Shown: piece by piece, positions 52,470 to 60,137 of the stretch | How positions within the stretch are numbered: the first letter of the stretch is position 1 | How the letters are laid out: each line of letters opens with the position of its first letter | Assembly: GCF_052118845.1 (NCBI RefSeq) | Contig: NZ_JBQKGJ010000017.1 | Location: 1-64,000 of the forward strand | DNA length: 64,000 nucleotides | Direction: 5' to 3' | Origin: Bilifractor sp002394235 | Lineage (GTDB): Bacteria > Bacillota > Clostridia > Lachnospirales > Lachnospiraceae | Program-made: the position numbers and the translations under genes | The notes under the pieces: model-generated | The model's input: the letters and a program-made list of their open reading frames with translations, nothing else | What the model was told of the DNA's origin: nothing | The model's database searches: none

Positions 52470-53372
52470 TTAATTGGTGTATTTTTCTAGAAATGGTTTG
52501 TGATATTTCTCCACCCCCTCCTGTCGAGCTTCTACTGCCTGTTCCAGGCTCGGATATGTCCCTAAGTAATGCCGTACCTTATTCAGCGTTATACTTGCCA
52601 TGTAGGTTCCATGTTTGGTTCGGTATACACCGGTATGACCGGTCGTGTTGTCCACACGCTTTTTTCTTTTCAGAAATTCGATGCAGCTGTTTTCGGCATA
52701 ATGTAATCTTTCGTGGAGCTTTTTCCCATTTTCTATACGGATGTGTCCGCAGCTGACAATACTGCCGCTAAGCAGTTCCCCGGCAGAATAATCCTTTTCT
52801 TTTCCGCAGGAACAACGGCAGTGCCACATAATACAGCCCTTTGGATCCCTTTGGCTTGTCTGGTATAAGACTGTCAATTCGCCAAATTTTCGATTGCTTA
52901 AATCAATGAAGTGTCCTTCCCGTTTTTTGTTCGGATCTGTGCCGCATCCGCATCCACAGTCACGACGATATCCTCGTATCAGATATCTTCCATTTATCTC
53001 AAATTTTCTGCCGCACCCACATTGACACATCCAGATAATTGACCCATCCTTGCTCCTCTTTTCTGTCGGCCGAAGAGCCAGAATCTGTCCGAATTGTCTG
53101 CCAGTTAAATCTTTATGCTTCATCCTGTTCTGTTTCATCAGACAGCCGCAGCTTTTCGTTCTTCCACTGATGAGATTGTTGTAATAGACGGTTGTATCCC
53201 TTCCACAATCGCAATGACAGCGACACATCCGATACCCTTTTTCTGAACAAAAAGTACCTATTACCGTAAGCCGCCCGAATTTCTTTCCAAGAATCTTCTC
53301 GTATCCAGCCACTCGCCTCATCCCCTTGCATCTGCACCTAAGGGTTCTTTTGAATATCAGAACGCTGACCAT
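52470..53372 (-). CDS. Cys-rich repeat protein with C-terminal AP2-type DNA-binding domain
   Basis: Up to 300 aa; the true start may be ATG 53321 (MRRVAGYEK), and neither start has a good ribosome site. Three copies of a roughly 60-residue module follow (GKKFGRLTVIG ... CRCHCDCGRD ... SCGC; GRQFGQILAL ... CQCGCGRK ... DCGC; NRKFGELTVL ... CRCSCGKE ... SCGH), probably zinc-binding. The C-terminus HTGVYRTKHGTYMASITL plus HYLGTYPSLEQAVEAR is an AP2 domain as found in phage and homing-endonuclease proteins. No nuclease motif is visible. Likely a mobile-element DNA-binding protein. Confidence 0.75.
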   Translation of the reverse strand: MVSVLIFKRTLRCRCKGMRRVAGYEKILGKKFGRLTVIGTFCSEKGYRMCRCHCDCGRDTTVYYNNLISGRTKSCGCLMKQNRMKHKDLTGRQFGQILALRPTEKRSKDGSIIWMCQCGCGRKFEINGRYLIRGYRRDCGCGCGTDPNKKREGHFIDLSNRKFGELTVLYQTSQRDPKGCIMWHCRCSCGKEKDYSAGELLSGSIVSCGHIRIENGKKLHERLHYAENSCIEFLKRKKRVDNTTGHTGVYRTKHGTYMASITLNKVRHYLGTYPSLEQAVEARQEGVEKYHKPFLEKYTN

Positions 53373-53424
53373 AAAAGCAGACTTTATTTTTCGGCTGTGT
53401 TAGAATGAAAAAAGTAAAAAAATA

Positions 53425-53458
53425 GGAAACTAATGCCTGTAAAAGCTCATTAGTTTCC
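53425..53458 (-). terminator. Terminator hairpin downstream of the serine recombinase
   Basis: GGAAACTAATG and CATTAGTTTCC form a perfect 11-bp inverted repeat; on the minus strand it is followed by TATTTTTTT. Confidence 0.8.
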
Positions 53459-53470
53459 CGATTCTGCGTT

Positions 53471-53496
53471 GTTAAAAAAAGTCTACGTTTTTTAAC
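53471..53496. repeat. AT-rich palindrome overlapping the recombinase stop codon
   Basis: GTTAAAAAA ... TTTTTTAAC: a 9-bp inverted repeat around a 7-8 nt centre that includes the end of the recombinase gene. It could be part of the terminator or a recombination-site half. Confidence 0.6.
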
Positions 53497-54136
53497 AAGT
53501 TCTATAGTATTCGTTATTATTATCGATGTTTTCCTGTTCTTTTATCCATTTTTTCAACGTTGTATGACTCACGCCAAGTACTTTTGCCCCCTCCCGGAGA
53601 CTCATTTTTTGTTTTCTGACCTTGTCTGCTACCGCATAAAATCCCTCCGGTATCGGAATGGACGGTCTCCCCAGATGTACGCCTCTTTTTCTGGCTTCCC
53701 TGATCCCCTCCATCTGCCGCTGATGAATATTCTCTCTCTCAACCTGTGCAACATATGAAAGAATCTGCAGCACAAGGTCGGCAATAAATTCTCCGGTAAC
53801 ACCTCCTGCAGAACATCTCGTATCCAGAAGCGGAAAATCCAGAACAATAATATTGATCTTCTTGACCTTCGTTAAATACCGCCATTGCTCGAGTATCTCA
53901 TCATAATTTCGGCCCAGACGGTCTATGGACTTTATATACAGCTCATCTTTTTCATGGATGTCGCAAATCAGTTTTTTATAACTCGGCCTGTCGAAATCCT
54001 TCCCCGACCACTTATCGCTATAGATATAATTTTCCTCGATTCCTGCCTCTTTCAATGCCGAAATCTGCCTGGCCAGATTCTGGTCTTTGCTTGAAACCCG
54101 TGCGTATCCAAATTTTCGATTGGTTCTGTCGCTCAA
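53492..54136 (-). CDS. Serine recombinase (resolvase/invertase family)
   Basis: 214 aa. The catalytic N-terminus KFGYARVSSKDQNLARQ holds the nucleophilic Ser; SIDRLGRNYDEIL and the E-helix (VERENIHQRQMEGIREARKR) follow, then GVHLGRPSI and a C-terminal HTH (SLREGAKVLGVSHTTLKKW). The size and plan are those of Hin/TnpR-like enzymes that invert or resolve DNA between short sites. No transposase is adjacent, so it could serve local inversion or be left from a mobile element. Confidence 0.92.
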   Translation of the reverse strand: MSDRTNRKFGYARVSSKDQNLARQISALKEAGIEENYIYSDKWSGKDFDRPSYKKLICDIHEKDELYIKSIDRLGRNYDEILEQWRYLTKVKKINIIVLDFPLLDTRCSAGGVTGEFIADLVLQILSYVAQVERENIHQRQMEGIREARKRGVHLGRPSIPIPEGFYAVADKVRKQKMSLREGAKVLGVSHTTLKKWIKEQENIDNNNEYYRTC

Positions 54137-54307
54137 CGATACTGCCCTCCAAATAATTATCCAAAATTATATCCAAAATTATCTTGATTATGAATCCTGA
54201 AAATATCATTGGCTCTCGTAATATCATTGCCAGCAATCGCTCTCATCACATTAACGCCCTGCAAATGTGTGAAGCAGAAAACCGATGCCCTCACCCCAAA
54301 AAGAAAA

Positions 54308-54376
54308 GCGTCCCTGAAACCACCTTGTTGAATGTGTTCAATAACAGAACACACCATATAGTAGTTTCAGGAACGC
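54308..54376 (-). terminator. Long nested hairpin, probable terminator of the YdcF-like gene
   Basis: On the minus strand GCGTTCCTGAAAC pairs with GTTTCAGGGACGC (12 of 13), with an inner stem GTGTGTTC/GAACACAT; TTTTCTTTTT follows. It lies 80 bp after the YdcF-like stop. Its size also suits a small insertion relic. The 54137-54456 stretch otherwise holds two copies of ATCCAAAATTAT (near 54159 and 54171) and no convincing gene. Confidence 0.65.
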
Positions 54377-54456
54377 CTTATATATACGGACGGACCATGC
54401 TATCGATGATACTGCAAGCAATTATTCACTTGGAAAAATGAACGAGAGAAACTGTA

Positions 54457-55203
54457 TCAAAAGTTCCCCCACACGACTTCTTTCACGATACCGAGACACT
54501 CCCTGAGGATGTTATTCGGAAGATACAGCGGTGTGGAGCCCGCCGCAATCCCCCGGCAGTTCCGGTATCCGTTTTTCTTCGCGAGCTTCAGGCTGCGGAA
54601 CACATGAAAATTGTTCGTCACGATTCCCACGGAATCCTCCTTCCGGTTCAGAAACCGGCTGCTGAATTCCAGATTCTCCACAGTTGTCGTGGATTTGTCC
54701 TCCTCCAGGATCTGGTTCTCCGGGATGCCTTTCCGGACAAGATACTCTTTCATTGCCTCCGCTTCCGTGCAGGGCTCATTCGGTCCCTGCCCTCCGCTGA
54801 CGATGCATACCGTATCCGGGTTCTCCGCCAGATACGCCGCCGCTGCATTCAGCCTGCTTCTCAGCACCCGGCTCGGCCCTGACTCTCTGACCTGCGCGCC
54901 GAGAACGATAATCTCGTCAAGTCCGTCCGGCGCCCTGTCGTGGAAATGAGTCATGATGCATGCCGTTCCTGCTGCCACGATAACCACAGCGGCAGTGACC
55001 AGAACCGCCAGAGCGATCCGGACGGCAAGAGGAACGGCGCGCCAGTGATTCCCATTCGTCATATATCCCACCCAGATAAAAAATGCCCCGATCAGAAACC
55101 ATATCGCAAAAAATTTCGTACCCGACGCCGCGGCAAGGATCAGAAAGCCGTAACCTATGGCAGCCGCTCCGATAATAAATAACAAAATGCCCACTTTCCT
55201 CAC
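54457..55203 (-). CDS. YdcF/DUF218 family membrane protein
   Basis: 248 aa. Three hydrophobic segments at the N-terminus (to about residue 85) are followed by an extracytoplasmic DUF218 domain: DEIIVLGAQV, SRLNAAAAYLAENP, IVSGGQGPNEPCTEAEAMKEY, STTTVENLEFS and VTNNFHVFRS. Members such as ElyC/SanA act in envelope integrity; the reaction is unknown. A stand-alone gene. Confidence 0.85.
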   Translation of the reverse strand: MRKVGILLFIIGAAAIGYGFLILAAASGTKFFAIWFLIGAFFIWVGYMTNGNHWRAVPLAVRIALAVLVTAAVVIVAAGTACIMTHFHDRAPDGLDEIIVLGAQVRESGPSRVLRSRLNAAAAYLAENPDTVCIVSGGQGPNEPCTEAEAMKEYLVRKGIPENQILEEDKSTTTVENLEFSSRFLNRKEDSVGIVTNNFHVFRSLKLAKKNGYRNCRGIAAGSTPLYLPNNILRECLGIVKEVVWGNF

Positions 55204-55445
55204 CTCATGCTCACCTCAATATCAGACTTCCGGTTTGTTTTAAATTGTACCATATTCTGTGTAAGCTACACAGCATTTAATACGGAGTGCTTTCAAGTCG
55301 GAAGCATGACGCCATATATTGTATGCGCTACGGATTGTTTTATGCTCCGCGCTCCCGCAATCCTTCTGGCATTCGCATTCATTTCCTTACGTGTGCCCCG
55401 CGGCAGGCAGCCGGTCTGTGTTTTCAACGGGTTAACGCAAAAAAA

Positions 55446-55469
55446 GAGGACCTCCAAACGGAGATCCTC
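55446..55469 (-). terminator. Terminator downstream of tRNA-Pro
   Basis: On the minus strand GAGGATCTCC GTTT GGAGGTCCTC followed by TTTTTTT, 8 bp after the tRNA 3' end. The rest of the 55204-55445 gap shows nothing. Confidence 0.93.
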
Positions 55470-55476
55470 AAACAGA

Positions 55477-55551
55477 TCGGGGTAACAAGATTCGAACTTG
55501 CGACCTCACGGCCCCCAGCCGTGCGCTCTAGCCAAACTGAGCCATACCCCG
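55477..55551 (-). tRNA. tRNA-Pro (anticodon GGG)
   Basis: 75 nt. Acceptor CGGGGTA pairs with TACCCCG plus discriminator A; the anticodon arm is CACGG-CTGGGGG-CCGTG with anticodon GGG; the T arm contains GTTCGAATC. CCA is not encoded. Confidence 0.95.
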
Positions 55552-55640
55552 GTAATCAGATGCTGTAGATGAACATTGATCATAGTACCCTTGCTCACAA
55601 CACTTGATCATTATAACGCAAAGATCACACAATGTAAATC

Positions 55641-55705
55641 TATTTTTTCAATTGCTGACCTGGAATATTTTTTCAATTGCTGACCTGGAATTGCTGACCT
55701 GGAAG
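55641..55705 (-). repeat. 25-bp tandem repeats between leuD and tRNA-Pro
   Basis: Two copies of a 25-bp unit (TTTTTTCAATTGCTGACCTGG core) start at 55641 and 55666, then a 15-bp partial copy. No gene in 55552-55731. Confidence 0.9.
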
Positions 55706-55731
55706 TAAGTGCACTTTAATATTCTGACGCA

Positions 55732-55763
55732 AAAGTGCTGCGGGATTTTCCCACAGCACTTTT
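55732..55763 (-). terminator. Terminator of leuCD
   Basis: On the minus strand AAAGTGCTGTGGG pairs with CCCGCAGCACTTTT, 34 bp after the leuD stop, followed by a short T-run. Confidence 0.85.
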
Positions 55764-55796
55764 TGTCAGACGGCAGCCGAAGCCTTCGGCTGCTCC

Positions 55797-56285
55797 TCAG
55801 TTCTCCTCGTTGATGTAGTTGACGAGGCCGCCGGCGGAAATGATCTTCTGCATAAACGGCGGGAAGGGCTGTCCCTGATACTCTGTGCCCTTTGTCAGGT
55901 CGTAGATTTTTCCGGAGTCGAAATCCACCTTCACCTTATCTCCGTTCTCGATCGCCTTTGCCGCCTCCGGACATTCAATGATCGGCAGTCCGATATTGAT
56001 CGAGTTGCGGTAAAAAATTCGCGCAAAGGTCTCGGCGATGACGCAGCTTGCGCCTGCGGCCTTGATGGCCAGCGGCGCGTGCTCACGGGAGGAGCCGCAG
56101 CCGAAATTCTTGTTCGCCACGATGATATCGCCCTTCTGGAATTTGTGCACAAATTCCCTATCGATATCCTCCATGCAGTGTGTCGCGAGCTCCGCCGGAT
56201 CTGAAGAGTTCAGATATCTGGCGGGAATGATTACGTCGGTATCTACATTGTCACCATATTTGAATACTGTTCCCTGTGCCTGCAT
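55797..56285 (-). CDS. leuD: 3-isopropylmalate dehydratase small subunit
   Basis: 162 aa, the length of the short LeuD type paired with archaeal/clostridial LeuC. The swivelling-domain motifs are DNVDTDVIIPARYL and NFGCGSSREHAPLAI. With LeuC it isomerises 2- to 3-isopropylmalate in leucine synthesis. It starts 12 bp after leuC with AAGGAGG upstream. Confidence 0.96.
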   Translation of the reverse strand: MQAQGTVFKYGDNVDTDVIIPARYLNSSDPAELATHCMEDIDREFVHKFQKGDIIVANKNFGCGSSREHAPLAIKAAGASCVIAETFARIFYRNSINIGLPIIECPEAAKAIENGDKVKVDFDSGKIYDLTKGTEYQGQPFPPFMQKIISAGGLVNYINEEN

Positions 56286-56297
56286 CTTACATCCTCC

Positions 56298-57563
56298 TTA
56301 TAAGCCGAGCTCTGCCGGAGAGCTGATCTTTCCAGTGACCGCGCTTGCCGCCGCTACCGCCGGGCTTGCGAGGTAAACCTCAGATTTCACGTGTCCCATC
56401 CGTCCTACAAAGTTACGGTTTGTCGTGGAGATGCATCTCTCACCCTCTGCAAGGATTCCCATGTATCCGCCGAGGCAGGGTCCGCAGGTCGGTGTGCTTA
56501 CGACAGCGCCGGCCTCAATAAAGGTCTCGATCAGTCCTTCCTTCAGTGCCTGCAGATAAATCGCCTGTGTCGCCGGAATAATGATGCAGCGAATGTTCTT
56601 CGCCACCTTGCGGCCCTTCAGAATTTTCGCAGCCTCACGAAGGTCCTGAATTCTTCCGTTCGTACAGGAGCCGATGACGCTCTGATCAATCCGGATCTCT
56701 CCGCAGTCATCGATGGTATGGGTATTCTCCGGCAGATGCGGGAAGGAAACCGTAGACTTCAGTGTGGAGAGATCAATCGTCACCGTTCTCTCGTACTCCG
56801 CGTCCGGATCCGCTTCATAGACAGTCCAGCTCTTTGTGGAATGCTCCTTCATATACGCGATGGTCTTGTCGTCTACCGGGAAGATTCCGTTCTTGCCGCC
56901 CGCCTCGATCGCCATATTTGAGATCGTCAGACGGTCGTCCATCGTCAGATCCGCAACTCCGTCTCCGGTGAACTCCAGGGACTTGTAGAGTGCTCCGTCT
57001 ACACCGATCTCTCCGATCAGGTGAAGGATGACATCCTTGCCGCTGATCCATTTATTTTTCCTGCCGGTCAGAACGACCTTGATGGCGGAAGGCACCTTGA
57101 ACCATGCCCTGCCGGTGGCCATTCCCGCAGCCATGTCCGTGCTTCCAACGCCGGTGGAAAATGCTCCTAACGCACCGTAGGTGCAGGTATGGGAATCTGC
57201 TCCGATGACAACGTCGCCGGCAACCACGAGTCCCTTCTCCGGAAGAAGCGCATGCTCGATGCCCATCTGTCCGACGTCAAAATAATTCGTGATGTCATAC
57301 TTCTGTGAAAATTCACGCACCTGCTTGCAGTGCTCCGCGGATTTGATATCCTTGTTCGGGATAAAATGATCCATTACCAGTGCGATCTTGTCCTTGTCAA
57401 AAACCTGCTGCTTTTTGAAACCGTCCATGACGTCGATGGCTACCGGTGTGGTAATGTCATTTCCAAGTACGAGATCCAGCTTCGCCTCAATCAGCTGACC
57501 GGCAGTTACACTGTCCAGTCCGGCTGCGTGCGCGAGGATCTTCTGCGTCATCGTCATTCCCAT
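56298..57563 (-). CDS. leuC: 3-isopropylmalate dehydratase large subunit
   Basis: About 421 aa from ATG 57563 (GGAGGACAAACAG upstream; a longer in-frame start is at 57584). [4Fe-4S] ligands are visible in IGSCTNGRIQDLREA and TPTCGPCLGGYMGIL; GADSHTCTYGALGAFSTGVG also fits. The roughly 420-residue length is the clostridial/archaeal form with a separate small subunit. It is in an operon with leuD. Confidence 0.96.
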   Translation of the reverse strand: MGMTMTQKILAHAAGLDSVTAGQLIEAKLDLVLGNDITTPVAIDVMDGFKKQQVFDKDKIALVMDHFIPNKDIKSAEHCKQVREFSQKYDITNYFDVGQMGIEHALLPEKGLVVAGDVVIGADSHTCTYGALGAFSTGVGSTDMAAGMATGRAWFKVPSAIKVVLTGRKNKWISGKDVILHLIGEIGVDGALYKSLEFTGDGVADLTMDDRLTISNMAIEAGGKNGIFPVDDKTIAYMKEHSTKSWTVYEADPDAEYERTVTIDLSTLKSTVSFPHLPENTHTIDDCGEIRIDQSVIGSCTNGRIQDLREAAKILKGRKVAKNIRCIIIPATQAIYLQALKEGLIETFIEAGAVVSTPTCGPCLGGYMGILAEGERCISTTNRNFVGRMGHVKSEVYLASPAVAAASAVTGKISSPAELGL

Positions 57564-57584
57564 CTGTTTGTCCTCCATAAACAT

Positions 57585-57972
57585 TCATGTAAAAAAATGC
57601 AGTAACTGCCATGCTCCGCCCTGCTGCATAACGAGATACGGGCCGACTCTTATTCCGGCATCCTGTTCCGGGTATCGATATACGGTATCATCCAATGCCA
57701 TACAATATATCATGCAGTGCCATACTGGCTGCATCACAAATACGGCCACGACACTGTGCATAACGCCAGATCTTGTATATTTTACAACAATTCGCGGATT
57801 CCGGCAACGAGATAAAACACGCTGCGCGAGTTTTATCTCGCTATCGCGACGCTCGCCGCACACGAATACTTCGCATTCGGCTGCGGCTTACTGTTCGCGT
57901 AAACTAAAACAAGCCAGGGGCATTCTCAGCCCCCGGCTTATATGGATACTTTTGTATATGTGGAAATGGGGA
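57585..57972 (-). other. 388-bp intergenic region between leuC and ilvC
   Basis: It holds the ilvC terminator (57912-57940) and a perfect 10-bp inverted repeat GAGATAAAAC/GTTTTATCTC (57809-57839) without a T-tract. No T-box core and no convincing ORF was seen. The leuCD promoter must lie here; no strong -35/-10 pair is evident. Confidence 0.6.
57912..57940 (-). terminator. Terminator of ilvC
   Basis: On the minus strand AAGCCGGGGGC, loop, GCCCCTGGCTT then GTTTTAG, 32 bp after the ilvC stop. Confidence 0.9.
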
Positions 57973-58992
57973 TTAGTTGTTGATCAGCTTGTCCTCATCG
58001 TTCCAGCTGTACAGCTTGCGGATCTCAGCTCCGACCTTCTCTGACGGATGCTCGGAAGCGAGCTTACGAAGCGCCTTGAAGTGTGCCTGGCCGCCTGCCG
58101 GGCTCATGTCAAGCAGGAAGTCCTTCGCGAAGGTGCCATCCTGAATGTCGGACAGGACTTTCTTCATTGCCTTCTTTGTCTCAGCGGTAACGATCTTCGG
58201 TCCGGTGATGTAATCGCCGTACTCAGCAGTGTTGGAGATGGAATATCTCATTCCTGCGAAGCCTGACTGATAGATCAGGTCTACGATCAGCTTCATCTCA
58301 TGGATGCACTCGAAGTATGCGTTTCTCGGATCATATCCGGCCTCGCACAGAGTCTCGAATCCAGCCTGCATCAGAGCTACAACGCCGCCGCAAAGAACAG
58401 CCTGCTCACCGAACAGGTCAGTCTCTGTCTCGGTTCTGAAGTCGGTCTCCAGAAGTCCTGCACGGGCTCCGCCGATTCCTGCGCCATATGCAAGGGCAAG
58501 ATCCTGTGCATGTCCTGTGTAATCCTGCTCAACAGCGATCAGGCAGGGAGTTCCACGTCCTCTGAGGTACTCGGAACGAACAGTATGGCCTGGTGCCTTC
58601 GGTGCGATCATGGTGACATCGACATTCTTCGGCGGGATGATCTGGTTGAAATGGATGTTGAAGCCATGAGCGAACATCAGCATATCTCCCTCTTTCAGGT
58701 TTGGCTCGATGTCCTTCTTGTACATAGCTGCCTGCAGCTCATCGTTGATCAGGATCATGATGATATCTGCCTGCTTTGCAGCCTCAGCCGCTGTATAAAC
58801 CTTGAAGCCCTGCTCCTCGGCTCTCTTCCAGGATTTGCTGCCCTCATACAGGCCGACAATGACGTCGCATCCGGAATCCTTCAGGTTCAGTGCATGTGCA
58901 TGACCCTGGCTGCCGTAACCGATGATGGCGATTTTCTTGCCGTCAAGCAGAGACAGATCGCAATCTTCCTGATAAAACATTTTCCATGCCAT
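57973..58992 (-). CDS. ilvC: Ketol-acid reductoisomerase
   Basis: 339 aa, class I length. The Rossmann motif is IAIIGYGSQGHAHALNLKDSG with GLYEGSKSW as the cofactor-phosphate loop. The C-terminal metal sites include ETDLFGEQAVLCGG and ECIHEMKLIVDLIY. It converts acetolactate/acetohydroxybutyrate to dihydroxyacids for valine, isoleucine and leucine. GGAGGAACTTGTATT precedes the ATG. Confidence 0.97.
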   Translation of the reverse strand: MAWKMFYQEDCDLSLLDGKKIAIIGYGSQGHAHALNLKDSGCDVIVGLYEGSKSWKRAEEQGFKVYTAAEAAKQADIIMILINDELQAAMYKKDIEPNLKEGDMLMFAHGFNIHFNQIIPPKNVDVTMIAPKAPGHTVRSEYLRGRGTPCLIAVEQDYTGHAQDLALAYGAGIGGARAGLLETDFRTETETDLFGEQAVLCGGVVALMQAGFETLCEAGYDPRNAYFECIHEMKLIVDLIYQSGFAGMRYSISNTAEYGDYITGPKIVTAETKKAMKKVLSDIQDGTFAKDFLLDMSPAGGQAHFKALRKLASEHPSEKVGAEIRKLYSWNDEDKLINN

Positions 58993-59023
58993 AATACAAG
59001 TTCCTCCATATAATTTTAGATTT

Positions 59024-59067
59024 TGCCGTATACAGTGGCTTATTCTGCCGTATACAGCGGCTTATAT
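59024..59067 (-). repeat. 22-bp tandem repeat upstream of ilvC
   Basis: TGCCGTATACAG.GGCTTAT occurs at 59024 and 59046. The 230-bp gap between ilvN and ilvC holds nothing else recognisable. Confidence 0.88.
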
Positions 59068-59222
59068 ATGTTAAAGAGTAAACTCTTTAGCTAACTGATT
59101 CTATCGGGTGTGCCGCAAGTGCCGCAGCAAATCTGCCGGTCCCTGCGAAAGAGTGACATTGCAGGAACGTTTGCTGCCAGACAGCACACCGGTCAGCCAG
59201 TTCCGGCGAACGGGTGATATTT

Positions 59223-59723
59223 TCAGTCCAGATATGTGACATCGTCCATTCCTCTGGACAGTGCGGTGATTCCGGTACGCGCAAGCTCCAGCGTCTCGTA
59301 TTCCTTTGTAAGCTCGAAGAATGCCTCCAGCTTGCTCTGAGATCCGGTCAGCTCAATGATGATGGAATTCAGTCCCACATCTACGATCTTCGCGCGGAAA
59401 ATATTCGCAACCGCAAGAACCTTGTCTCTCTCCGCTTCGCTGACCCGAAGCTTCAGCAGCGCCAGCTCGCGGATAACGCTTGTATCTGCGTCCAGGATCT
59501 TGATGTCTCTGACATCTACCTGCTTCTGCACCTGGTTCTTGATCTGCTCAAGAACGAGCTCGTCTCCGCTGGTCACAATTGTGATTCTGGTGAACCGCGG
59601 ATCCGCGGTCACACCTGCGGTGATGCTGTCAATGTTATAGCCGCGTCTCGCGAAAAGTCCCGCGATTCTCGTAAGGACTCCCGATGTATTGTCAACCAGG
59701 ATCGATAAAATTCGCTTTTCCAT
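59223..59723 (-). CDS. ilvN: Acetolactate synthase small (regulatory) subunit
   Basis: About 166 aa from ATG 59723 (GAGGGAATGGCAGTT upstream; the longer frame would start upstream of the mRNA start). The ACT domain opens RILSILVDNTSGVLTRIAGL and RGYNIDSITAGVT, with a C-terminal small-subunit domain (EAFFELTKEYETLELARTGI). It confers valine feedback on the catalytic subunit. No ilvB is in the window, unusual since the two are normally adjacent. Confidence 0.93.
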   Translation of the reverse strand: MEKRILSILVDNTSGVLTRIAGLFARRGYNIDSITAGVTADPRFTRITIVTSGDELVLEQIKNQVQKQVDVRDIKILDADTSVIRELALLKLRVSEAERDKVLAVANIFRAKIVDVGLNSIIIELTGSQSKLEAFFELTKEYETLELARTGITALSRGMDDVTYLD

Positions 59724-59758
59724 AACTGCCATTCCCTCTATTACTTCAAACTCTTTGT

Positions 59759-59787
59759 ATTCTACTATGTGGAATTTCATTTGTCAA
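59759..59787 (-). promoter_or_regulatory. Promoter of the ilvN-ilvC unit
   Basis: TTGACA (59782-59787), 17 bp, TAGAAT (59759-59764) on the minus strand, leaving about a 30-nt leader to ATG 59723. The gap 59788-60137 has no recognisable gene; no T-box core was seen. Confidence 0.87.
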
Positions 59788-60137
59788 CAAGTTGAATGAT
59801 TTTCATCTTGCTGAAGTCTGTATTATCTCTCCAGCTGCAGACGTCTTCATTTTTCCCTGTCTGTCATGAAATCCTGCAGGAATGCATTTGAAATTTTTTC
59901 GCTCCCTGAAGACGATATTAGAATACATTTTCCCGGGTACGTCTGCAAGTCAAAAATTTTCTGTATCTGGACAAGTCTTGCTGAATTGTGCTCATGTTCA
60001 ACATGAATACAATTATTCACGACCAACAAAGCTTCCGGCTCATTATGTGATCTCTGCCATGCGTGCAAACCGACAAAAGGGGACCTCACTTTCGATCCGG
60101 TTCTGTCTCCCTGATGTATGTTATATTTTCACAAAGC

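Noticed and set aside
54184..54441. Plus-strand 85-codon ORF
   Set aside because: It spans a long nested hairpin with a T-tract that acts as a terminator on the other strand, and its sequence is not protein-like.
57585..57863. 92-codon minus-strand ORF upstream of leuC
   Set aside because: Runs through a hairpin and low-complexity intergenic DNA, with no ribosome site and no domain.
57585..59787. T-box leader for branched-chain amino acid genes
   Set aside because: Neither the ilvN leader (about 30 nt) nor the leuC leader shows a T-box core and antiterminator.
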